A stretch of 64,000 nt of DNA, taken from NCBI GenBank assembly GCA_029298735.1, contig JANSLP010000014.1, forward strand, positions 62,001 to 126,000, read 5' to 3'. Below are positions 1 to 14,000 of this stretch, in pieces. The stretch is from Ophiostoma sp. CBS 140.51 (Eukaryota; Ascomycota; Sordariomycetes; Ophiostomatales; Ophiostomataceae). The notes beneath the pieces are model-generated. The model saw nothing but the letters and a program-made list of their open reading frames with translations. It had not been told where the DNA came from and made no database searches. The translations under genes were made by a program, and so were the position numbers. Every line of letters begins with the position of its first letter. Within the stretch, counting starts at the first letter, position 1.

Positions 1-3000
1 AGGGAAGGAAAAAGACTGTAATACTTCCTAATGCAGCTGACGACAACGGAGCACTGACTGCTGTGCCTCCGCTCATCCCATCTACTCCAGCTCCAGCCCC
101 TCAAACCAGGTGTAGTGTAAGTCTGGGTGTGCTAATCAAGAGCGACATCTCGCCCCCGAGTAGATGCCGATATTTTCTTTTAGAAGAAAACAAATGGAGT
201 AGCTGCAGAATGGCTTAACAGAAAACCGACCGAGAACGAAACGAACCACGCGACCGACCAAGCTGGTGGCCGAACAAAAAAGCAAAAGAACCAACTGAAC
301 GACAGGAAACAAAACAGAAACAGCAACAGCAACAGCCACACAGGAACACCGCCTCACGGGGAAGGGTAAAGGGGCTAGAAAGGAAAACGAGATGTCATGT
401 TGTAGGGGGTGGCACAGTGGAAACTACAAAACAAGAATACTAACAGCACAGGTAACATATTAGCAGTATGCGGCACAGAACTGTTTGTCCTTTTGGCGGG
501 TTTCTCGGGCTCTTTTCGCTGCCAAAAGCTCATGTTACCTTCGTGGTTTCTTTTCGCCTTCTTCCATTTCTATTATGGTTGAAATTTCGCCAGGGCAAGA
601 CATAAACAGGGCAGTCGATCTCCGAGTTTATTTGTCTTGTTTCGTCTTACATCGCTTCCTTTCTTTTGAATTTGCAATCGAAGTCTTTACTCTTCTGTTT
701 TTTTTTCGACTGCCAAAGTCGCCCTCGTTCCGTACCCATGGAAAACACATTTACGCTGGGCTGACAGGGTTGGATACGCGACAGCAAACCATGCCTGGGC
801 CTAGGTAGTCATACAAATGACAAGGGATATAAAAGTCAAAGAGAAAGAAAAGGGTAACAAGAAAGACAAAAAAAGAGGGCTTGTGTATCGTGAGATGCCT
901 CACCCCTGCTCGTTTCTCGCTTCCGTATGCCCCATACAGGGGAGGCAAGGCGAGCAGGCAGGAGCTAGAAAAGGAACGGAAGTAAAAGAAGCAAACAAGA
1001 CGAGATAAAAGCCAAGGGTCAATCACATCAAAATCTGTTGTGTGCCCAGAACAGGGGAAGGACGGTTCGCAGGCTGCCAGGGTGCCCAGGGAACAGTCTT
1101 GGGGCTCCAACAGACCTAAAAAAGGTGCGCTTTCTCTCGATGGCGCCTCTTCCCTTTCGTCATGTTTCATGTGGAAAGAGATGCTCGGCGCGGTGGCTTT
1201 ATTTTCTTTTACGACACATGTTTTCTTGGCTGTCTCCATCCTTTTTATTTTTCTTTTATTACGTATTTTTTTTTTTATCCACCTGCTTCCGCACCTGCCT
1301 CACATCCCTCCGGGCCTCCTTCTTCAACCTCTTTCCCTTTTTGTATGTAATTGTCAATAGCACTAGCCATATCTGGTTAAAGCGATCTCTTTCCTTTTAA
1401 CTCAAAACACACGACAGCCATGACAGCGTGTGTGAGTACTATTGCATCTAGGCGGCATACCGGAGTTGGGATGGCGTTCCATATACTCTATACCTAAATG
1501 CATTCAGATACGGAGTGTGAGATAGAAAAGAAGAAAAAAAAAACTACACACACGCCTCTATATTATCAAGGAGAAAGTGGGAGGTCGACAAATGGTTGAA
1601 CTGGAAGCGTAAAATAAAAGTTAAGAAAAAAGGCACGAGACGGAAAAAGAACGGGCGGATGCAGGTTGGCTCTAGGAACAGGAAGCCCGAAAAAGGTACA
1701 AAGACGAGAAAAATTGGATAAGAGACTTAGAAGATAAGAGAGGCAAAGCTGGGTAACGACGGCTGGACGCGTTTTGCGACGCGCTCCGCGTTCCCTTGCG
1801 CTCGATCCCGAGCCACGTCTCTTTTCATGCCTCGCCTTTTCAGGACTCACTTTTGACGTCGACCGTGGCCGTCGGCTGCCTGTCCCGTACGGCACGTTCT
1901 CGAGAAGGCCCGAGTCTGTTAGCTTGTGAGGTTCCACTTTGTATGCTTTTGCCTTCATATCGTCCTGTGCTATTTTTTTTCTCTCAGGTCATTCCTTCCC
2001 CATCACTCTTCCCATCACTTGTCATTCGTCTGTGCCTGGAAATGCCAGGCTGTTCTCCGCTGTCCCCCTCTTCTTCCCGCCCACCCATGCCCTGGCCGTG
2101 CCGCCAAAGCCACAATTATGCTTGTCTTCTGTGCCGCATCGTTCCTGGTGCTTTTTCATACACTTCTCCCCACCTTAGCGAGCGACATTCCGACAGTCCG
2201 TGGGGATGCAGGGGCATACGGCGCCACAGAAAGGCAAACAGATCAATTGCAGGGATGATAGGAGGTAGAATAACACAAAAAGGACTGTCACACGATACGA
2301 ACAGGAAAAACAAAACGAAAAGCAGGAACAGAAAACGTACAGAACACAAAGACACAAACGAGGCGTAAAATAGTGTCCGGTGTGCTGGAACGTTCTGAAC
2401 CCCTGTAGGTCGGGCAAAGTGAGGCCACCGCGAGTGATCAAAGCCTAGTTAAGGTAAAAAGTAGTAAAGAGGCAGCAAAAAAAGAGGAAAGAATTGATTC
2501 AATGAGTGATCAAACCGAAAGAAGTTGAAAGTGTATGCTGGCCAGGAATAGGACAGTGTCCTGCTAGGAACAGTCAAACCAAGAAGATCGCATTCTCGGT
2601 TGTGCTCTTTTGCCGGGCGCAGCCTTCCACTGTTCACTATCCCTAGGCTTTTACAGCGCATTCTAGTCCATATCGTGGACCTCTCATTCAAGGCTAGCTC
2701 ATTTACATGCAACGTTGTCTTTGATGGCACTTTACAATTCAGACGACAGCCAGACTATCGTGATTGGTATTGAAAACTGTAGCTTCGTCCCTACTACGAC
2801 GTACTCCATGTTTATTAAATATGTGCGGCGGCCAAATGCCATTTTCGGAAGAAACTATACGGTATTTAGCTGTAAATTGCTTCTCCTTGCCTATCTCACG
2901 TGGGAGCAATGTTTTGGCCTTTTTTAATTTACAAAAGATTTTCCTTGTTTCGTTCTGACTTGTCAGAGCACAGTCGTTTTCATCTGGGCACATTTTCACT

Positions 3001-6000
3001 GACACCTCTTACAAGGCCTTCTAGAACGTTTAGATTGGCATGGTACGGCAGTGGCTGTGTGCAGATTGCGCTTTGTCCTTCCATGATCTTGGGTGCAAAC
3101 AGAACCAGAGGCGACATCAGTGAGCGGGTGGGAAAGAAGAGCAAAACCGTAAAAAGATAGGAACAAAAAAAAACCAAAAGAGAAATATATAGAACACAGA
3201 AGCACAGAGCACAAGAACTGAGACATTGTCAGGATAAATTCCCGAATGCGTACACACACATGCACACATACACGAAACATAATGAAAAGGGGACAGCGAA
3301 GCATGTCGAGCCGGACGTTGGCTTGCAGATGCTTCTCGCGGAAAGAAAGCAGAAAAGGCTACAGAAAGAAGAGAAAATAAGGGAACAAAAATGTGAGACA
3401 ACAAAAGGGTGGGAGCACAAGAAAACCGACAAGGATGAACACGAGATATGCCACAGACATGTGGGGGGATGGAAATGCAAAGAGAAGAAAGGCAGAGCCG
3501 TACAAGCCGTCCAGGCTACACAAAACAACAGAGACAAGCGAGTCAAAAGGAAAGCCACTCCAGGACCTGAACCCAAAACACAAGAAAAGAACAACCAGAA
3601 GACCAAAAAAAAGAAACGGGAAACGCCCCCAAATTGACATGTCTCGCCCGGGTTTCTGGCTTTTCTGAATATCAAGATCCTGGCATGGTTTTGTCTCGCA
3701 CTTCATGAAGTTACTGTCGCTGGACAGTGCGACCTCATAAGGCAATCTTAGGACTGGGTTGAAAAACGTGAGTTATTGATGTGACACAGAGTACATCCAC
3801 AGCAAGCACCGATGAAGAGATTTAAAATCACGAGAGTAGGAGGGCACTTATCGGTATGTAGCCGTCGGAGAAAAAAATTACGGAGGGAAGATACTAATAC
3901 ACTGCGAAAGAAGTAAAGACAATAGACGATAAAGAGGTGAATCAACATGAGGGAGCACAAAACAGTTTCAGAGTGTATATTGACTCTGTTTCTGCTACTT
4001 TAATCTCTATTTTTGGCTTGTGTCTATCCGCTTCAATCTGCACACTGCTGTGTATTTTACGCTGCTGAAAGAGCCGCGTGTTGTATTCATCAAGACCGAG
4101 TTGACGACACACTTTATCTAACTCCACGAGAATCCATCTTTTTAGATTGATACACCTACAGCCCAAGCTCTCCAGACATGCCAGATGAATTTCGATCTCG
4201 ACAAATTGTACCCATATATATAGAGATCGTACTGCCGTCTTGGCCACTAAGAAAGCCCAAGTCGCTTTCATGGGCTCTAAATCTTTGTAAATAGCATATT
4301 GTGTGTCAACCAGACATAACATAAATAGGGCAGGAAGTTACGCATTATCGAATGCAGCATGGCGTGCACCGACATGCAGGGCATGGCACGTGCTTCTTGC
4401 GGGAAAAAGGAGAGACGTAAATGCTGCCACTTGATGTATATGATCGGCTGGAGTTGCTGGTTCGTCTATGTCTTTGGTCTTGTAGGACTAATAAAGGTTT
4501 TTTCGTGTACATGTATCTACGGAGTCCATCGACGATGACGAGAGACATCGCCAGTATCAGACTTGCGACTGAAGATCGCGAAGAAGAGGAGTTAAATGGC
4601 AAGACCGTTCATAACGTAAAGGCCACATAAAATCTTACATGTCATTTTGAGATATCGTCATCTTGTTGCGCAAAAGAAAATGGCCAACCAACCGGAAGAC
4701 ATTTTTGCAGCAGCCGGAACTGATCAGGCAGTATATCCAAGGAAAGCTCGCTGTATCTCCATTCCTTGTCCTTCTTTCTGCTCTTTTTCGTCACATACCT
4801 TTCTCTTCACGCTGGCCTTCCAACAGCAACTGTCGCTAGCCGTCGCCTTTCCGTCTACGCTCGATGGTTCTCCTTGCTCTTCTGTCTCACTTCTTTCTGT
4901 TCTGTCGTCCACTCCTTGTGGCCCAACAACATTCCGTTTTCGTGTCTCGTTCCCTAACAAAATATCGTAGCATATACCGCGACCGGTCCACGACGTACAA
5001 ATCACGCCGGGGCAAAAGGGACACAATGCGAGTCGTAGTGCTTTCTGTCGAGCGGGATGGCTGTTGTGTTGTAGAGATATTGATTGCGGGCGGACATACA
5101 GTGAACGTATGGTGATAAGCAAGTGAAGCAAAACAAGTCACTATTTGTAAGGGCTGGGCCGTTCCTTCCCTCTTCTCCTTCCGCAGCCTTGCAGGACCTA
5201 CGTTCCTTGGACCTTCCTGTTCCAGCCCAACACAAACAATGTAGGATCGGGACACTTGATCAGGAAAGAGCGATTCCGCCCTAAGGCTCATTCCCTCAAC
5301 AATAGCATGATCAAGGCTGCGGCCGGTCGTTCCTCCCCTCTTTCGCCGTGAATCTCAAACAAAAGCTTAATCCTGTTTTCCCCTCTTTTGATGATATTTC
5401 TCCCCCTTTCTTCTTTGTGATTATTATGAACATTTTTGGCCCCATTTTCTGTGACGCCTCCTTCGTTTCGACAGCCATCTGCACAATCATATCACGCGCC
5501 AAATACAGCACGGTACGGCGCCGTGATCCTCCCATCGAGACGGTCCTGCACCAAAAGCACGCAAAGACGAAAAAGCATAACGGCCGCCCCCAAAAACAAC
5601 AAAAACAAAGATCAAGATCTCGATTGATCAACAGACCAAACATGACGTTTTACGACTGCTTTTGACATTTGTTTACACTATGTTCGTTTAGGCTGTTTTC
5701 CCCCTTTCAGCATCGACTAACAGACGCACCCCGGCTCCCCCACAAGGCTGCGCGCGCGACTGAACATGATCTGCGACGTTCAACGTCTGGTCTTCTGGTC
5801 AGGAAAAGGGAGCAGTCGGGCGTTGCGCGCATCCGAGGGACAAAAATGGGATTTCCTACCTAGGAACTTCGTACGTCTGCTTTTACTTGTCCCATTTTGA
5901 TCTCTCGAGCCCGTTGTCCTATTTCCCCCCTCTTCTCTTCGCTTGACGCGTTTACTCACGATCACGGCTAATATCTCGCATTCTCCCGTTGCTCTCTCAG

Positions 6001-9000
6001 ATATACCTATAGAGGACGATCTAGCAGTGACTCTGCGACTGTTGCTTTGGTGCCCAACCGTCAGCTGCCACCAACTGCGACGGTGGTGAGGCTATCTCTA
6101 AACAACACCAAGCCGTCTGTCCATACATTCCAACACACGCAGGCCTCCGGGCCTTTCTCAAGATTGAGAGACGCGGTACCTGACGCTGTTGGTCTCCTTC
6201 CTAGGCGGCTTGCTCTTACCAGCTTGTTTTCCCACTTCCCCGACGGTCTGTTGGCTCCCAGTTCTGCCAACCTGGGAATATACTGCGTCTAGCCCTGGAC
6301 TATGGGACACATTTTGATTGACAGAGAGCGGAAATCAATAGCGAGGCCGAGTGTGCGCATCTGCCGCCAACGGGAGTATGTTGGATCGTGGGTGCTGCAC
6401 TGCACGACATACACATATCCGCATCCAAAGATGACATTTGGAACGGCCGCCCGGCCCCTTTCATTTAATCGCAAAGGCTTGACTTCTTTCCATTTCGCTC
6501 AATCGTGGCGGTTCCCGTCCCTTTCCAGCCTGGGGAAACAAATGGTAGCGGGAGCTATGGATTGAGCACACCACAGGAGCGCAATAAAAAAAACACAATT
6601 CAAGCCGACTGACGTGTGGGAGGTACAGCAAAGACCTAACCCGCTTGATACCGAAGACATCAAATTGATCTATTTTGGGGCCCGTCCTCGCCGGTATTGT
6701 AAGCTATGAGCCTTTTACATTTCATATCCATATTTTTCAACGTTAAAGTCTGGGACAAAGCAACGACAGCTAACCATCGCGAGGTTTAGTATTTATTCTA
6801 TAGGCAGCACAACACCGACAAAAGGCGTTGCTCGCAGTGGCACTTTCCTTTTTCCTGCCTTTCACGCCAACCTCCCCTGCCTCTTTTGACAAAATGGCAT
6901 TTCTGCGCATTTTATCCTTGAGCCGACATATGATCGTTTGGCCCGTTGCGACTTCACCAGCCCTCATAGGACGCTACAGCCACTGCCGTTTCATATGCCA
7001 AAACCCAAGGGATATGACCGCACTCGGATGAAGCCTTTCGACGATAGTTGCTCACCTATGTGCCATTTCGTTTGAACCATTCTACCCACTCTCCGTATTT
7101 ATTTCTTGGCCCTGTCCCAAAGGTCTAAGGCGGCCGATGTCGAAATGGCACCGACTGGCACGCCTCTTCTTCCGCTTTCTCCGGGCCAACCGATAGCAAT
7201 ATCGGGCCCGAACGGGCAGCCATACGAATTGCACCGGTTAAACTGCAAAAAGACTGCAAACAGCCACATCGTTTGCATTCGTCTCCACCCTGCGTCGCGC
7301 CGCGTCTTACGTCTCGCTGCACTTTGTTCTGATTTTTGCGGTCCCCGACTTCGTCAATATATAAATATATTGCAGCTTGATTAACGAACACACGATATGT
7401 CCGAGTCTGCCGCCTATATGTCGGTCTCTCTTATTTATTTGTACTGTTTTCTTGAGCTCTTTTATTACACTCGCTCTCTCTTCACGCTTTGCTTGTACCT
7501 TTCACTTCCTCTCACTCACACTTCCATTCCCACTCCTTCTCTCCCGTTCCCTGCACACACCACGGACATTCATCAGTTGACACCGCGCCCAATATCAGGC
7601 CGCCCAGCATGCATGATGAAAACGGAAAGTGGGAGGGGGCGTGCTGGCCCTGCCTGGCCCCCTTTTGTCAGGGACGCGCTCTCTAATGAGACATGAGATC
7701 CCATTCGCTGAGAAAAGGCGACTCATCACACACGATGAAGGTGTCTCTCGATATGACTGTCACTACCAGCCAAGACTTCCAAAAAAGACAGGAATAGAAG
7801 GGTGTGTGTACAGTGCGCGCCCTTCAAAGCAGCTTGTGAAGTCTTGCATGCACGTTCTCTCTGGATTGCATGGTGAGCGACGCGGCTTCTCTATCTTGTG
7901 TTCTTCTTTTTCTGGAACCGGCACCAGGAAAACAGTCACAGGGGCCACTTTTTTGCGCCCATACAAGGTTGAAAAAGGGTAGGAAAGCGCATCGGGGGCC
8001 AAGCTCCGTGTCGGACAGACGGCTTTTCATTCCCACGGACATCGACGCAAGGCAAGAAAACTACAGACAGGCAAAGTGCACGTTGCATTCGGCAAATCGA
8101 CCTCACGATGAAGAACAGTTATACACTGTCATAGTTTCGATGTTGACTCTGACGCACCTGTGTCCTTCCACCTAGACGTGTCTATATGTGCGAACTCCAG
8201 ACAAGAAAGGAAAGGATAGAATACAGCGGCAGCTTAACACCAAGGGCTCATGAGATAATTCAAGCGAATACGGCCAGATCGGACTGCAAATGCACCACCG
8301 CAGCTTCCCCCGTGTGGCAATGCTAAGCCACTCTCATCATAAAACGAATGCACTTCGAGACACAAGCATATAGCATATGCTTCCTCACCAATCCCCCCAC
8401 GCAGTTCACCTTCAACTAACGGGGTTCAGATGTTCCAGATACCGTTTAGTGGACGTTCACCGTCCCGCCTAGCCCAATAGAAGTCTATGGTAGGCCACAC
8501 CTTGAAACGCCGCATGCCTTAGCTGACCAGCGACGAACAACTTTTCGGATCAGACACTGGACACAAAGAAATAGCCAAGCCTTCAATAAAATCTGCACAA
8601 TACTTATGGCACGACAAATAAAGCCTCAAGTTGATATATGTCGACATGTCGCAGTGTATTTCAGTACAAAAGGAGCATAGCGCACACGCTCCCCGCATTC
8701 TTATTATCCACAACTGCAAGCCATTGAAGTTCTCTGGTCCCGCATCCATCAAGCCTTGTCAGTCCCGTCTCTGGAGTGCATATGCTTATGTGCATCGCCA
8801 TTTCCCACAGTCTGCCATCTGACAAGAAACCATGTTCACGTTGTTCCTTCAATGTCTGTCTTTCGAAACAATATCAGAAAGACCACAAATGCCTCAAGCA
8901 AGAGCCACGGCCAGATTTTGTCTCACGAGGACCGGCTTTTGTTCTTGATCGTGTGGCATAACACCATTGCACCGTCCTGATGCTTCATCTATACTACCTG

Positions 9001-11031
9001 GTCTTCTGTCTAGCTTACCCGTTTTCATCTTGACTTGGTTTATGTTCTGTTGATATAGACGAATTGGCAACCAGAATTACGCTTGCGAGGCCCAAAGACT
9101 GCACCGATTCTACCCCTTGCAAGACGAAAAACAGTTGGGAGGAGTCCACGTTTTGCTTGTGAGCTCTTCTTTAGCCAATGACCCCGTGTGAAGGGGGGCT
9201 CGTGCCTCTATACTTAGAAGCGCATATCCGGGACAGCAACGGAGCGAGCGGAAGCTCAGAGTGGCCGCCGCTCGCCTCAACCTGCAGGATTACGGCGACT
9301 TTGTTTCCCACGGCCGGATAAAAACCAAAAATAAGGATGCAGGAAGAAGACAAAAAAATGTCACTTCACGTGGAGAGGCCCAAAGAAGGATCCTGTCTGG
9401 GCTCGACTCCGAGAATGGCCCCGATCGCAGCTGGCGGCTGTGCCTGCCAACCTCCCTCTTTTCTGAAAAGTCAACCGGAGCCATCAAGAGAACGGGAAGC
9501 AGTTACATTCCCCCAGATTTGCGCTCCTCGTGGTGCTTTTTATGCAGGTACCTGGCAGGTTTCTCGTCAATCGTCTCTCGTTCGCCACTCATCTCCGAAA
9601 AGAGTCCGCATTGTTCAGGCACGCCTCGTCTCTGGTCTTTCTTGACTCTCGATGCACCTTAAAAACAGACACCCCATGCCCCTGTCCTGCGTGTTATAAA
9701 AAAAAAGAAAATAACAGATTGACCTGAACAAGTGGCTGGTACTATACTACTCACTCCGTTATGTTCCTGAACGGCCCCTCTCTCTTATAGCATCAACGGC
9801 CGCTATCTTGAGGCGATGAGAGAACAGTGGTACCAATAGGTATGTCTGACCGTTTTTCTTTTCTCTTTTCGCTCCCGTTTTGCTTTCACAATGTTCAAGA
9901 CACAATATCGGGCTAGCAAGACGGGAAACGCAGGAACACGCCCCAAAAACAAGCAACGAGCAACAAGGCAATCGATCCAGAAAAGGAAATAGGCACTTGA
10001 CGTGCCGTCCTATTGTCTTCTCTCTTCCGCCCGTTGAGCCGTTTCCATAATCAATAAGACCACTGCCCTGGAGAAACTGGAGAAAGTATATACGACTCGA
10101 GACGTGCACTCCTTATACTCCTGTTGCTGTTCTGCCGTCCTGATCCCAGCTAAATGTGCCACACCCTCACCTCTATCCAGCCTCCCCTAATATTTCGCCG
10201 ACGCTTGACCTTGTTGCTATTTTTTGTCGTCGTCTTCTGTTCTACTGTTATTGATTTATTTCAAACGCCTCCTCTTGGAATCAGAACCAGAACCGACTAA
10301 GGAATGACGCATACGCGTGCATTCCCTCTTTACTTTTCTCCTTCTACTTTTTCCAATTACGCCCCTACTAAGCTTTTCTCTGGGTTCATGCTATTGCTGG
10401 ACTTGGGCAACCACTACTACGTTTCAGGGGCAGGGTCGTGAGGACAGAGGCATGAGAAGATTGAAAGAAGTCGTGGGCTATAGGTGAGATTGATAGGCTG
10501 CTGAACGTTGTCGGGGAACTGTCGAGCCCCTGAAAGTCGTTTGGCTAGTGAAATATTTCGGTGTATGTGCTCCGAGGTCAACAACTACGAAAAGGGGTTG
10601 TTTTTTAAACATCAAATAATCAAAGGACGGCATAATACAAATACAGAAATTCTACACGCATGACTACATTCTGGCACAGTACTGGGGAAGTTGGATGAGC
10701 TTGAAAAGAAAAGCTTGGTAATTGTTATAAACTGACGATATCTAGACATATACATAACATAAAAACGGAAAACGCTGTCTGCCTCCCCATTTTATAAAGG
10801 AAAACCATTCCTCCCAACCATTTTATGATCCTGAAAGCTCCTGGAATGGCAAACAAGCAAGAATGAAAGCCATACATAACATAAAGACAGCAGTAACTGG
10901 AAACAGAACAAGAAAATACAAAACAGAAAAATTAAAGTGCCCTCTCAAGGTACACCGTAACATACGTGTGCAAAGAACTATGCTTTTCTTCTTTCACACT
11001 TCTAGAATAATAACACTCTTGTAAGCCCCTT
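1..11031. other. Gene-free stretch of about 11 kb
   Basis: I see no supportable gene here. All ORFs are short and rich in Phe/Ser/Leu or Lys/Arg/Glu because they lie on alternating pyrimidine-rich and purine-rich tracts: for example pyrimidine-rich on the + strand at about 1200-1350 and 7430-7560, and purine-rich at about 3120-3620. A more AT-rich part lies at about 2440-4700. The last few hundred bases before 11031 are AT-rich and probably include the 3' UTR of the Tra1 gene. No tRNA or 5S rRNA signature was noticed. Untranslated RNAs or an intron-rich gene with tiny exons cannot be excluded by reading alone. Confidence 0.5.
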
Positions 11032-14000
11032 TTACAGGAATGCCATCCAGAGGACATCGCACATGGCCAGATTGACGGGGTTTGTCGCTTTAGCTATCAG
11101 ATCGATGACCGTCTGGTATGCGGGCAGGTTGCCGACGGGTGTCTGCGCCAAGCTAACGGCGCGCTTAGTGACCACGTCGACATTCGCTTGGACAGCGCGC
11201 CGGAGCTTATCCTCTGTCATTTGCTGCGCGTGGCGGTTGCTCGTGAACCAGTAGACTATCTCGTCACGGACAAACAGCGTCAGCGCGTACGCCAACTCCT
11301 GCTCGGGCTCTGCCAGACTTCGGGCAATGGCCATGATAGAGCAGCTAAAGATGCCCTCGACAGCCAGGGGGCCCATCAAAGCCTGCAGGTTGGGCGTGAG
11401 GCGGAAGGGCACGGGCTCGGGATTCTTAAAGTAGGGCTGGGCTGCAGGCATGAAGGGCATAACTTCTGCGCTCCAGACGTTGCCCGTGCCCCGGCCAATG
11501 TTGATCTTGTGTGGGTAGCGCTTGTCGGCGCACAAGATGAAGGTCATGAACGTCGTGGCCGCATACTGGTACGCGAAGCGACGACGGAAGAGGAAGTAGT
11601 CGCCAAAGTCGGGGAACGTGCGCTGGAAGTAGCTGATGAGCACTGTGTTGGGCACCATGCGTGCCTGGATTGCTTCGAGGACTTCGGACCGCGCGCTCAT
11701 CGCCTGTTGATCGTTTTGCTTAGTGGCCTTGCTGTCAATCAGGACGGCGAGCTTCTCCATCGTGTGGATGGCTGCGTCGTCCTTGGAGAAGCCATTTTCA
11801 CGACAGTGCTCTTCGTAGATGGTCTGCATCGACACATATGACGGGTCATCTTGTACCAGCCGGATGTGCTGTGCAACAGGGACGACCAGCGGCAGTGTGA
11901 ACTGCAGGTCGCGCCGGCGGCTTTCCTTCTTGTGGCTGAGCCTCTGATTCAGCTGGCGGAACAATTGCAAAGCTCGCTCTTCACGGCGGCAGTTGCGGGC
12001 CGTTGGCTGCTGCACGGCGAAGGGGTGGATGCTGCCGTCGTGGCCACGGATGCGGATGCGACGGTGGGAAACACCCACAGTACGAATCAGCTCAACCTGC
12101 GGAATAAACCGGTCGATGCGGATAAAGTCCGAGTTCTTGTCCTTGAGCTGGAGATACTGGCCGGGGATCTCAATGTCGTCCATCTTGAGGTAGCGGAACT
12201 CGCACAGGTGCGGCGATAGCTGCTCGAGCGGCACCTTGTTAGAGCGGCGGTCCAGCTTGTCCTCAAACTTGTTACGCCACTGGCGCAAGTTCTGAATATA
12301 TTCGTACATGGTAGGCCGAACAGCAACGAACTCGGCCTCGAACATGGGGCGTATGTGCGTGGGAAGCACCGTCTCGGCAAATCTCATAATATTCGACTCG
12401 GTGGCGGCGGGGAGTTTAACGTCTTTGCTATACGAGGTCGGCGAGCGGCTGATATACGACATCGCGTCGTTGAGTAGTGCAACGATAAGGCGGTATGCAT
12501 CTTCGTCGGGCGGGCACTTGAGGTGCTTCTGGATCTGGTCGATGACCGTCTCCATGGACAGGGCCAGCAGGGGGAACGACGACTTGAGCACCACCAGGAT
12601 CTCCTCCATATAGTCCCAAGGATGGCGCTTGCCGGCGTTGGCCTGGGCCTTGCTAGCGGCGGCAGCAGCAACGACAGCGGCGGCAGCGGCAGCGGGCGAA
12701 CCGTCACCCACAACCTTACCTTGCTGAGCAAGACCGTTGGGCGCCGGGGTGGCCGATCCGGGGCGTGCAGGGGTGCCCGCAGCACCAGCAGCAGCCTGCG
12801 TGGCCGAGGCAGACGCGGGCGCAGGTGCCGGCGGGGGAACGGGTGTCGCAGCAGCACTATTGCTCTTGGCGGTGGTAGCGGTAGCGGAGGCAGCACCTTC
12901 GGTGCCCGCCTCGGTCTTGATGACGGGCGCAGGAGTGCCGGATGCTGATGCTGGTGTGGCTGCGTTGGCAGCAGCCGGGGCAGGCGTTGTGCCAGGCGGT
13001 GCGGGTGTGCCAGATGTGCTTGCTGGGGCAGCAGGAGTGGTAGCGGCAGCAGCTCCAGCAGCTGGTGCGGGTGTCCCTTCGGCGGCGCCATTGGCGGTGC
13101 CCGGCCGGGAAGCACCCTCGGTCTTGGCGGTGGTCGGCTGCGGGGTCGGCGTCTGCTTGTTCTGCTGTTGAGGCGACTGTGTGGCTGACTTGGGCACAGG
13201 TGTTCCGGAAGCAGCGGCCGCAGCAGTGGCAGCAGTGCCCGCGGCGGTCTTGGCCAGCGACGGCGAGGCACTGCCCTGCTTGGCGGCATTGAGGTTGGCC
13301 TGGGCGGCGGCGGCGGCTTGGGCAGCAGCGACTTGGACGGCCTTGGCTTCGCGTGCCTCCTGGTTCTTCTTGATCTGGAGCATGTCCTCACGGCTGGTGC
13401 GGAGCACAAAGTACAGCGCCTGCGGGTAGGTCTTGGCGATCTCGAGCAGGATCTCGTGCGTACGCGGCGCCTCCTTGTGGTTGAGGCCCGACAGCAGCTG
13501 CGGGATGAAGGTGATCCAGTACCAGGTGGCAATCTCCCCCTTGAAGTCATCGAAGCCTCCAGCAATGGTACCCTGCGCATCGTCGAGGCTGAGCAGCCAT
13601 AGAATGCGCGAGATGAGCTTACGCACCTTGGCGTTTTTGTAGCTAGCCGAGGCCTGAAGGTAGCACGTCAGTGCCTGGCGGGCGACGGTGTAATTGGTCG
13701 GCTCGGCCTGGAAGATGCGGTCGTTGAAGAAGCCCCACTCGGCCCACGCCTTGGCCGTCGTTATGTCGTAGTGCAGGGCAGTGCCAAAGGCCACGTTGGC
13801 GTCGTCCTTTTGGCTGAGCTTCTCGAGGAACATGCCCTTGAGTGTGTAGAACTCGGCCTTTTGTGGTGCATTGAAGTAGTTAAGGTTCGTATTGTTGATC
13901 ACATCAAGGCCGCTCGTCAGCTCGTCGGGGTTCTGGAAATGGCACTTAGCCTGCTCGCGCAGCTTCAGGAACGCCTCCTGGATCTCGATATTGGGCAGGG

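Noticed and set aside
7489..7686. Cys-containing end (GACWPCLAPFCQG) of a short + strand ORF
   Set aside because: Looked briefly like a PLAC8-type Cys motif, but the rest of the ORF is low-complexity and no exon structure supports it.
12384..13580. 398-codon alternative-frame ORF in the Tra1 low-complexity segment
   Set aside because: Arg/Pro/Leu-rich sequence produced by a frame shift of the repeat; the Tra1 frame is continuous on both sides.
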